Source: Limnephilus marmoratus
Taxonomy: Eukaryota > Arthropoda > Insecta > Trichoptera > Limnephilidae
Length of the DNA: 64,000 bases
Reading direction: 5' to 3'
Assembly (NCBI GenBank): GCA_917880885.1
Contig: OU862933.1
Location: 6,867,452 to 6,931,451, forward strand
Under the pieces are notes generated by a model. It was not told the DNA's origin and did not search any database. It was given only the letters and a program-made list of their open reading frames with translations. Positions 45,201-57,200 of this stretch are shown one piece after another. Within the stretch, counting starts at the first letter, position 1, and each line of letters begins with the position of its first letter. The translations under genes were made by a program, and so were the position numbers.

Positions 45201-48200
45201 TCGTAGATAAAGGAATTTTTCCCACGCATGCGCAAGAACTGCGCACATTCCCGCATTCCCATTCTCCGGTAAATTATTAATATAAATTATTTGGAGTGAC
45301 CAGGCGCATTGCGGTTTTCTCTATGGTAAAGGGCGATAATAGAGCAAGCGGTTCTGACCGTGTTCTTCATACACTTTCTTTATACATAAGGGTCAAAATC
45401 GCGTGTAAAATCTCAAACACACCGGTGCACGAACGGCATTCAAGGAGTTAATGACCTTTCTGAGGTGTTTCTGAGTTGGTTTCATTCTGAGTTGGCAAGG
45501 AACCGTTTGAAGATTGGGAAATACACATAAGTGGAATTCGGCAACTTTACCAATTACTTATCGGTCGAAATACATAAAGGATTCACACTGATTCCTTGAC
45601 CATTGAAAACAAACAATATTAAGTAAATTTTTACTGGAAGCCAACAAATCTAAAATTGCATCAGTGTTACAGAAGGGACAAATTGATTAGACATTTGGAA
45701 TTTCTGCTGAAAAGGATCGACAGTAAGGAGCAAAATAATAAAATTAAAATAACAAGAGGACAGAATTAAATTTCATTGCCACAGCCGAATTTCTAATCGG
45801 CGACCTCTGGATTCAGAACCAAGGAGCTAGGAGGCTTGGAAACAAAGAACATTTATGAAGGAGCTCAAATCCTACCCTGGGATGTAGCGCCATGATGATA
45901 AATTTATAGTTTAGTAAAAAAAAAAGACTGTACCCTAGCATGACGCGTGAGGCAAATGCAGCGTAGCAAACCTAGGTAAACTACTAATAAATAGCAAGAG
46001 ACATGCATCCGCGCACCTTCTTTTGCTTGCAGTCCTGCTATACTATAATGTGACTCACCTTCAGAGGGTTTTCTGTTGGTCCTGGTCTTCCGTGTGGCCG
46101 TTATGTTGACGGAGCAGTCAGATTCGGAGTGTTCCGCTTCAACTGTGGTGTTGTTGGCGTTCTTCTTTGGCTTGCGCCCTCTCTCTGAAACAAAACAAAA
46201 GATAACTCTCGATTATTAGATGACTCTTCACTTCGTTAGTGCCTTCTTCAAAGGATTTTTGCTGAGACATCCAGTGCGGAAACTTTTAGAGCTACCTCGC
46301 AATGATTATAGAAATATGTACATGTCAAAGACTTTTGGACGATAGCTATCGATGAGACCAACCCACGGTAGCAAAAGTTTGGCCTGGCATTGCTATACAT
46401 ACAAATGAATTAGGATACATTCAAAAGCAAAAGCACATTCATTTCTATACTTGTGTCTGACCATTTGAATGCGTGCTAAACTTTATACTATTACCCATTT
46501 GGAATATATGGCGAGGATTTGCTGAAATAGGCCTAGTCCAAAAACATTTGCTACGTTATAAAGTAGTCTGAATATATTATATATATTTATTTTTTTACAA
46601 TAAGGCCCAAGCTGTGTAGCGAGTATAGAAAATCAATAAAATAATAAATAAATTCTCAGTTACAGTACACCTTACCAGAAGGGTGATTCTGTATCTTTTG
46701 CGTTAAGTCAGCGTTACGAGACAATTAAGACAAAAAAGCAAAATCCGTTGGTGGTCGGAAGGCGTCCGTCCTGCATTATCGGCTGTCAATTCAATTGAGA
46801 GTTTACAAGATATTTTATTGTGTAAAATAACTTGGTTTCAGCTTAGGGAACGTACCCATACTACGTGACACGTTTAGGGGGAGGGGGGGGTCTACAAAAT
46901 GTCACGCTCCATACAAATGAGCGGCGGTTTGCTTAGGTTTTTGGTCACCGGGGGGGGGGGGGGGGGGGGTTAAAAATTGCAAAAAGTTGGTCACGTAGTA
47001 TGGGTACGTTCCCTTAATTACTACAAGAAACAAAATTTATATGGGAAAATTTAGATGTTTGAAGGTTATGAAATATGTAAAAGCGCATTCGGCAACTTTA
47101 CCAATTACTTATCGGGCAAAATACATAAAGGATTCACGTATAATCAACATTATTATATTATAACCACGTATACATTTAATAATATAAGCCTAATAGGCGT
47201 TCATAAAAGACTACATTTCAGATTGTCGTTTGTTTTGATATTTGTATTGTAGTATTTGTATTTTTTTATAGATTTGCGAATTTTCCCACGACTAACAACT
47301 CATAACAAGGATTTCACCGGAAACCCGTCTACATCTCTCCCTTTAGGGCAGTGGTTCCCGACCTTTTTTTTACCAGGGACCACCATGATATTTGCTCTGT
47401 AGAATGAGCTCTTCTTGGTAGGGATGTCGAAAGTGAAAAAAAATATCAATATTTATTAAAATATCAATATCGACGTAGATATATCGAGGAAAAAATATCG
47501 ATATATCGGTCAAATTTTCAAGAGATTTTGCGTCTTTAAAATAATAGTGTATTCAGCTCAATATTATCAATAGTAATTTTTGTACAAAATTTGCTTTTTT
47601 TAATGTACAAAAATCTCAATAAAAATGAAGGTATTTTTATCACTATTCATTGTTATTACGTAATAATTACAAAAATATCAAAAACTAAAAAGCTGTCTTC
47701 TAACTTATAGTCTGTCAAAAAAGTGTAGAAAATATATGAGGGCGCCACTGTTGATCAAATGGCAATACTAAACACATAACTCATGGTGTTAAAGTAAAGC
47801 TGTGTAACCTACATTTTCATAAAAAATTAAAAAGGCATAATAGTGGAAAAAATATTTTTTCATTGCAGTATAGTGATACCCGCCGATCTCAAAATTAGAA
47901 TTGAATATAGGTATTTTATTATTATACCTTTGCAATTTTGTGTTAACATAATGAAGAATAACTGTAATGTAATAAAATATAAAGCACAGGTTAGAAATTG
48001 CTCACATTTATTTAATACTAGATAAAGTACTTAGCGTTGCCTGGGCTTTAGATCATGTCTCTAATTTTAGATCTGAATATATTTAACTCATTCAGATCTA
48101 AAATTAGTCTAACTAAACTCACCATTAGTGATTCTTCCTTTCTATCTATTGTTAAATTCAAATTTATGTTAAATTAAATTAAAGCTAATCGCTTTATTAA

Positions 48201-51200
48201 TCACCTTTTAATAAAATTTATGTCATGAAGAAAAAATGTTTTTTAAAATGTGGTTTACTGTATTCTACACATTCAGTGTCATTGCACTTCAAAGAAATAT
48301 TTGACAGTTAAATTGGTGTTGCCAGTCTACAAATTTAGTAGTTCCAGTTTTTATATTTTCTACTCTATTTTGACAGACTATATATGTAAACTGAGATGCG
48401 TACAAAGTTTGTATGCGTCTCAGTAACATTCTATTGGCGTATTAATCTGTCAAAAAGGACTTCGTGTTTGTAACAAGGTATAGTCAATAATCATAGACAA
48501 TTGGGAACCAACACATAGGAGTAGCTTAGAAAAAAATGGCAAAAAATAGCATACATTTCTAAGACAATAGATTTGTAAGCTATTAATAGTTAAAATTCAA
48601 ACCGCCAGATGTCATGACCCAATACAGTTACTTTTTCCGTTCGTTCCTATACGGTTTTGGATTCTAGTGACTTTAAATACATAAAGTTAAAAAAATATCG
48701 TTTTTGATACAATTTTCGATATTGGATATTTTGTATCGATATATCGGATCAAAATATATCGGCTAAAAATATCGATATATTTATCGATATAAATATCGAT
48801 ACTTTTTCAACATGCCTACTTCTTGGACTTCTTCACTACCACTCCAACACTAATACCAAAAGGGTTACGAATCAGCTTTTGGATCAGTGGCGGACTAAGG
48901 GGGGGGCGGGGGGGGCGGTCCGCCCCGGGCCCCCAGTCTTGGGGGGCCCCCAAACGCCCCATGTTCCCTAGATCATACCCTAAACAAGGCTTTAAAACAC
49001 CACTGTAAAAAAAAATGTAATTTCTATTTAATTTTTTGATAGATGCACTTATTAAGAATGCTCTCACCAATTTTTTTAAGGAAATTCAAAAAATTGACGG
49101 AGATACGGCATTTTACGTGAAACCGTTTGGAACAGTTTGTATGTTGGTGTTTTCGTTATTTATTTTTGGGGTGTTATGCCGTGTTGCGCTACCTCCTTCT
49201 TTAGCCAACGTTTCGGACATCGTTGCAGTGTCCATCATCAGGGCAGATCCGGTAGATATGTCTTTATGTTAAAACTTATCAGTATTATATTTCAGCAAAT
49301 TTTGAATGCGTTTTATTTTAGAATGAATTTTATTTTCTATTTTTTATGGTAAATTTATCTCGTCTGGTATCATAGTCAGGGCCGGATTAAACATGTCGGA
49401 GACCCTACTAAATGCACGTCTCGGGGCCCCTTTACCATGGGGGCCCCTAGCCGATGCGTGGCCCCTAGACAGTGACCTACACTGCCTTGTGGACAATACG
49501 GCCCTGCCAATTGCCAGCGCTGGGTTAAACATGTCGGGGCCCCTAAGCAATGCACGTCTCGGGGCCCCTTTACCCTAGGGGCCCCTACTCGATGCGGGGT
49601 CCCTAGGGAGTTGCCTACACTTCTTATGGATATTATGGCCCTGGCAATAGTGATTTTCGAAGGCGGTTGCCTACACTGCCTTATGGACAAAACGGCCCTG
49701 CCAGGGCCGGCTTAAACACGTCAGGCCCCTAGGCAACGCACGACTCGGGGCCCTTTACCCTAGAGACCCCTACCCAATGCGGTGCCCTTAGGCAGTTGCC
49801 TACACGTCTTATGGACAAAATGAGCCTGCCAGGGTCTGCTAAAACATGTCGGGGCCCCTAGGTAATGTACGTCTCGGGCCCTTTACCCTAGAGACCCCTA
49901 CCCAATGCGGGGCCCCTAGGCAGTTGCCTAAACGTCTTATGGATAATACTGTAATGGCTATAGTGACTGGATTACCGATTAGACTTGGTGCATGGTGAAT
50001 GCAAATAAGATGTATAGTTTTTCTAATATGTTGTCAACCAGGTTGAAAAACGTAGTTTCGAGAAAAACGCGTTGAAATTTTTGCTGAAGGATAATTCATC
50101 ATACAAACTGTTTAAAACTTTCTTTAAATTTTCTTAGAATTTCCTTGAAACTTTAGGTGATAGCATTATTAACAAATACATATTTTAGAAAATGAAAAAA
50201 AAAATACGACATTTTTTTTACAGTGCCCTGGTGCCTTAAAGTCTTGTTTAGGATTTGATCAAGGGAACACGGAGGCGCTTGTAGGTCCCCCAGGACCAGA
50301 GGCCCGTGTAAACTGAATAAAAATCTTGTAAAATTACATCAACTTTTTAAACTAGGGGGGGGGCCTCATTCAGCTTTGCCGCCCCGGGCCTCTGACGGGC
50401 TTAGTCCGCCACTGTTTTGGATACATTTCAATTCGGTTTTGTAGTAAAATGAACAAATGTTTCGCTTGCCACATTTTAGATCTCGCAGACCACCTGTGGT
50501 CCATGGACCACCGGTTGGGAACCACTGCTTTAGGGTAACTACTTTTAAGAGTTGGTGTCTTAATGCAAGCTTATTAGCGCGATACGGAATATCGCATAAA
50601 ACTGTACAATTTTGTCGATTATATATTCGGCCGATTTAACACGGGTTTGTCGCAAAAGATACAAAATCACCCTTCAGATTTAAAAAAACCAAACAAAAAA
50701 TAAAATATGATGTCCTCTTACTGGGTTTAATAAGTGGCATCATGGGTGGCGGCATGATGGATGAACTGTCGGCCTCTAACTCCTTCTGCTTGGAGACATC
50801 AAGTGTGTTGTTAGCTGCGGCGGAACGTGTGGAGCGGTTGGACGTTACTACAGGAGATGCCAGTGTTATTGTTATATCACTCTTCATGCCCAATTTTACT
50901 GAAAGAAAGCCACAAAGAAAAACATGCTTAGGAAACAGTAAAAACAGGAGTCGTAAAAACGACCCATTCTCATGTGACTAATGTCACCCATGTACAAATG
51001 TTGGGCGCGTGTTCGGTGCCGAGGGAATCAATGACGCTAGTTCCTCGGAGCATCTTCCATTCTAAAACCGGTAGAACAAGGACAACATTCCCACCTGGCG
51101 CCTGTGCTCTAAAGATTGCAATCCGTTTGTTAAGTTAGGAGAATCTATCAAACGGACCGCTCGTTTCTGCAGAGTCAAGGTTTTTTTTTAGGTATTTTGG

Positions 51201-54200
51201 GCTCAAGACAGAGGTGGCTGCCAAATTCATCTCTCATCAAAAATGCATGATCCCACAGGGCTACAGAATTAGGCACATATGACTGACGTATTTCAACAAA
51301 TTTAAATTAAATTTGTCTCTTCAAGGAGACACCATCACAGTATTTGCTGATGGAGATTTTATTAAGGCAATGCTGAAAAAGATAGATCCATGAATATTTT
51401 CCACTCAAAACCACACAGGAGGCCCTTAGGAAAATAATTTCCTTCAGGGTCTATGTCATCTTAGGGGATGCTGTGTGGAGGGTCTTTTTAAGGAAGGGAA
51501 GGATAGTTCTGTTCTGGGAAGGAAAAGGGTATGAGGGGTGGGTAGGCATCTGGGAGTTAGAGTGTATAGGAGTGACGGACGAATGAATCCATCTCTCCAA
51601 CTGCGGTGTAAGACGATGGGTCATGAGAGTCCAGCTGAAAAGGTCAAAAAGCCTCCATCAATCAGTCTCTCTTGATCCGGCCTGCCACGCAGCAGATGGG
51701 CAGATGCATCCACCGCCAAGACCTGGACAAACCTCACCCCTTTAACCCGGGCACCCCTGCTAAGTCACCAAACGTAGCGAACCACTTGGGATGACCTATG
51801 GCAGAGGTGTTGGTTATCCAAATGGTTCCCGGGCGGCGGCACCCATTCTCGCCTCCCAAATTGAAAAATTAATGAATGCCTCCATAATTTGCTCAGCGAA
51901 CTTGTGACTTGGAAATTGAGAAATGTTCAAATCAGTATCATTTAACTTTTTGGCATCTCTAAAAATAACATTTCGGGAATTTTTCCCAAAAATTAGTAAA
52001 GAAATGCACTGGGTGCGAAACCCTTTCAGAAATGATGTAACAATGTCAACGAACCTAGTAATAAAAGAAGTGGAAAATCTGTGCGAGATATCAACCACTT
52101 TTGAGCACAAAACTTATTTTGAAAAAATGTCTCTGATAGGTTTCTGGCTCGAAGTTTCGAAGGAATACTCCACAATAGCAGCTGTAGCCTTAAAAATATT
52201 AATACCGTTCACAAACATATTTGTGTGAAAATGCATTTTCAAATAAATATCGCAATCGCCTGAATGCTAAACCAGTCTTGAGGCTCTACCTATGTAAAAT
52301 TGAGTCAAACTTTTTAAAACTTAGCTCTGCAAAGCAAGCTCAAGGGTCACATTGACTGTATGCTAACATTGTATGATTGATTATACAGGCAGGGTGTAAC
52401 AGATACAGTGAAACCTCCATCTATCGTTTTTGAAGGGACCTATTGAAAAAAACAATGGATACGGGAAAACAATGATTGCGGGAATATAGAAAAAACACGT
52501 TAATATTAAAAGGTTTAATGTGTACCTATATGCATACATATTCTAAAAAAGAAACACGTTTCAGTTATAAATCAATTTGTTTAAATAAAAAATATTGTAA
52601 AAAAATTTAAAAAAGGAAGCTGCATGGAGACAAAAAAATTACACTTTGTGCTGTAAATAATCTTTCATCGTCATTTGTTTTTGGCTTTTTTTATTGCTGT
52701 AGGAAATCTGCTTGCTGCTTCCATCAATCGGAATGTTTATGGCACATGATTGTTGGATTTTTTTCCACTTCCTCGACAATTTTTAGTCTTTCTTGGAGAG
52801 TGCGCACTTTTTTCACTGGACGGTTCATTTTTATGGTTAAAGGGCTCAAAAACTAGATCGTAAAAAGATAACCTTAACACGCGCACTGCTCTGCCTGAAT
52901 GCCTAACGACAATTAACGGACCCGTCATGAATATGGACCCATAAATGATGAACGGACCTAACAGTAGGTTGGCAAGTACCTAATTTAGCACTAACATGTC
53001 AGAAACGGCGGCCAACAAATTAAACGATCAATGCGGTAAAGAGAAACGATGAATGCGATCTAATTTTGCGTGTTTTATATGAAATTAATTCGGGACTACA
53101 AGAAATAACGACACATACGGGAAAACGATTATTCGAGGAACGATAGATAGAGGTTTCACTGTAATCTAGAAACTACTGAAACATGAAAAACTTTTTTTTC
53201 TACAAAAATTTTTGAGTTTAAAAAAATTCATCCTCTCAATAGACATCGTGAGTTTGAAGTTGTGTATGGAGAGCATGAATTTTTTTATTGTGGAAAAAGA
53301 CATGGAACCAAATTTTTTCAATTTGGCTTGTGGGATGACAGGTTAAAAATGCCTGAAGTCGTGTTACACTCTGTATAAAATTGCATTAATTGTAATTGTA
53401 TTTGTGTGAAATTATTGTTAAATTCATGTAATAATTAAAGTATTAAAAAATTACAAATGAAACATTCTTTCATTACGTATGTACACAAGATAGATAGAGG
53501 GTATGGGGTACAACAAATTTGAAGTAAGAGTCAAGGGGTACGCAGGCTCAAAAAGGTTGAAAACCGCTGACTTAGATAATAAAACCAAAGGGGAATTATG
53601 TCTTGGAAGCGTGCCGATCGTCGCAGAGCTACAACAAAACTGCACCGACTATCAAGGCGGCGGAGCCAATGAAAATTTGCGGTTTGTATGTAGGTAGAAA
53701 CATAGAAAGGGTGCCGCAATGCACCAATGCAATATATGTGAAAAAAAAGCAAATTAATAAATATATTACCATTTTCAACAGTTATGTTGGCAGTTTCTGG
53801 CACCTCATTTTCTTTATCCTGTTCATTGACACTAATAACAATATCCACATTGGATGTCTCCATCATCATGTGTACGCCATTCTTGACTATGGAGTTCTTC
53901 TTGGGCAGGGAGAGCACATTCTGCTTCAGCGTGTTGTTCAGCAGAACGTACGGAAGCTTGTCCAGGAGTAAGTCTTGTTGGCTTGTCTTCCTGGAACTGG
54001 GCCTTCGCATTTTGTCCTTCAGTTTCTCATTTAACTATAAAACAATAAAATTATTTTTGAGTTGATACTTGATAAAGTTCCCCACCGCAATTAGCATGGT
54101 GCTATATGTGAGGATACTAATTGTGAATAGTATTTGTTTTGCTGGAGTCAGTGTCTAAATCGCATTATAACATTTTTATCTTCAATGGTTAACGTTTTGT

Positions 54201-57200
54201 GTTTCCACACCGTCACCCGGTGGTATGATGGTATGGTATGGAGGTTCACAATATTGTGGGTTCAGATTGCAGAGACTACTGTATTCCATGTTGGATGTTA
54301 GGAGGATAACTCACCAATTTATTATTCAAGGCAGAAGCCATCACGGATGCACATCTCTTGGTGCGGGGTTTGTCTGCGATGATGGCACTGATGTCTCCCT
54401 CAGGAATCTCAATGTCTTTGTTGGGAGTGGAGTGTTGGGGCTTCTCAAGGGCGGGAATTTTTTCTGGAAATGGAATGGTGGCCATTTCGTTGAAGGGGCA
54501 GAGTCGCTTCTTGGAGCCATCTACAAAAAACAAACAGAACGACTAAGTCAGGGGGGGTTTGGAAACAATGCACAATGTAGGTTTCCAGGTTCTTAGTTTG
54601 AAGCGGAACATTCCGGCAAACGTTGCATCAAACTAAAAATGATTTTAAAAAATACTAACAAGATCGAACATGGTGTCAAAACACAGGAAATTTCAATTTG
54701 AAACTTTGAAAAAAGTTAGAACTGTGCAGCTTTTACCATCTCCCACTGACATAAATAGTTGTTTTTTTACAGTAATTAAGTTAAAACTAAGAATTAGTTA
54801 AATAATTTGCGAGAGAAGTAAGCAAAGTATGGAAATTTTACTCAAATACATGATACTTTCATTCGAATTTGTATCAGAATCTCAGTATACATATTGGGGC
54901 TTTATCAAAGCATAAAACAAAGCCTATTATCATATTTAATTAAATGAAGACAATACTAGCGAAACTCAATCGAAAATCTGAAAACAGAAAAATCAGAAAA
55001 AGATACAGTCACATCTGGGGCTCGAACCCAGGACCTTCGCATTTCGCTTTCTTAAAGCATATTTTTATTATGATAGTTTGATTTTAGTGAATATTAGGGT
55101 TAGAAAATAAAAATAAATCTCAACAAAATAATTATAACATCAAAATGAATAAGAGTTAATTTTAAACCGAATTGGGGCAGTTTCCAATGGTTTTGTATAA
55201 CCACTCAGGCTAATTTGTTTGCTTTTCAGAACAACTCATAGAAATCGTTGTTCTCCCTTACTAGCATAGTGAGAAATATGATCTAAACGGTATTGGAAAG
55301 AGAAAACACAATGCTATGTGTTCAAATTTAAAAAGTTAACCACAAAGGAGTTAAAATGTAAACATCTTTTTTTCTCGCTTTCACCCTTCAAGGGTGTTCT
55401 GCGCCATCATTTAAAATTATAGAGAAAGGAAAGGTGAATTTATATATCAATTTTATTTAAATGAGCAAATTTCAGAATAATATGGAAGATTAGAGTCGAG
55501 TTCAGACCTAGAAGAGATGAAACATTGAATGAAGGGGAAGCAATTTTAGATAACGCTTGATAGACGAGAGGATATTTATTTAGAGAGGGACAACCAAAAA
55601 ATATGTGATCCAAAGTTCCCACATCTAGACACAGAATGTACAATCTGGGGAGTCAAGGACGTGAATTTGAAAAAGGTGAGAAGGAATGGAACAATGTCAG
55701 ATTCTTATTCGAATAAGTGAGGAAATTTCTTTTTTGGAAAAATGGGAAATTTTTGAAAGCACAGTTTTGATAGGATAGTCATTTGTATTGAGCTACAATA
55801 TATATTTGTAGTGTCCGACCGAACTTTCGGTTTCGGCCAAAAAACGAGTTTCGGCTTAGTATCTGAATTCGGGAGGTTTATTTCTGCGATCGGACATGTT
55901 CGGTGCACTGAATTGCGAGCCACCTATGAAATATGGACTGGACAAACACAAAAGTTATACACAAGTACTCGAAAACGACCACACCGGATTGTATATTGAA
56001 GAAAAACTACGAGAAATGATAAATAAATGGAATAACAGTGATAAACTATTTCTTCTCTTGCATGACGCAAGAAATATGATTAGTGCTATGCGTGGTCAAT
56101 TTGAATCTTTAGGCTGCATGTCACACACATTACAGTTGGTAATCAAAGATGCATTGTTTTCAGAGGAAGAGCACCAAACAGTCATTAAAACTTGCAGACA
56201 AATAGTAGGGCATTTTAAATGAAGCAAACAGGATTCTAGAAAGTTGATAGAATGTCAAAAACAATGCGGATTACCAACATATTCTTTAATTCAGGATATT
56301 AAAGTAAGATGGAACAGTACTTAGAACATGTTAGAAACATTATTGGAACAAAAAACCGCCATAAATTTATACAGCTTGGAACACGGCCGTATTGACATTC
56401 TTTTTCCTTCTGACTGAGAACTAATGAAGAATCTTACTAATGTGCTAAAGTTTTTTTATGAAGCTACACTCGATTTGTCATTTGATAACGCGTGTATATC
56501 TGTTGCTATTTCCTTTGATATCATTATTAAATAGAAAGCTGCAAACTAGAGACGAAAATGAAAGTGAAGTTTTTTTTTTTTTTATTATTTTTAATTGTAA
56601 AACTAACGTTTTTAAGACAAGATTTTTTATGCATAGCACAAAGGGTAACAATTATTATAAGCAATAATTATCAGCCTGAAACACTCATCCACATTGAAAA
56701 ATCTTCCGAGAAAAGATACATGACGCCAACGGGACTTGAACCCGTGTCCTCTCGATTGCCGGTCGATTGCTCTGACCACTGAGATAAGCCGCCATAGCTC
56801 AGTGGTCAGAGCAATCGACCGGCAATCGAGAGGACACGGGTTCAAGTCCCGTTGGCGTCATGTATCTTTTCTCGGAAGATTTTTCAATGTGGATGAGTGT
56901 TTCAGGCTGATAATTATTGCTTATAATAAGTTTTTTTTTTTTTTTTTACATGAGCTCCACACAGGAGGCCCTGAGGAAAATAATTTCCCTCAGGGCCTAT
57001 GTCATCTTTGGGGATGCTGTGTGGAGGGTTTTTTTAAGGAAAGGAAGGAGAGGAGAGTTCTGGGAAGGAAAAGGGTTTAAGGGGTGGGTAGGAATCTGGG
57101 GTTCAGTATGTCCTGGTCATCCGCCTTCAAGACCTAGACAAACCTCACCCCATGAACCCGGGCACCCCTACTAAATCACCAAACGTAGCGAACCACTTGG

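Larger units (their letters stand above)
43087..45586 (-). repeat. Tandem segmental duplication, copy A (contains exon 7)
   Basis: Starts at ACTGATTCGTTGACC inside exon 8 and ends ATACATAAAGGATTCAC. The homologous copy B follows directly. Copy A has since received a 149-bp Harbinger MITE, a SINE and the 588-bp foldback MITE, and also keeps about 190 bp (43,275-43,465) missing from B. Confidence 0.85.
45587..47137 (-). repeat. Tandem segmental duplication, copy B (contains exon 6)
   Basis: Starts ACTGATTCCTTGACC, a truncated exon 8 start, and ends at GGATTCAC (47,137), where unique sequence GTATAATC begins. Interrupted only by the Harbinger MITE at 46,846-47,013. Confidence 0.85.
47349..50527. 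mobile_element. Outer hAT MITE hosting three further elements
   Basis: 8-bp TSD CTTTAGGG (47,341-47,348; 50,528-50,535). TIR CAGTGGTTCCCGACC and GGTTGGGAACCACTG. After subtracting the nested insertions it is only about 233 bp. Confidence 0.9.

Noticed and set aside
49344..49690. ORFs in the GC-rich 49.4-49.7 kb block
   Set aside because: They translate tandem repeats of a transposon; the same phrases recur in different frames.
50742..50981. Plus-strand ORF opposite exon 5
   Set aside because: A shadow of the minus-strand exon, which has correct splice sites and phase.
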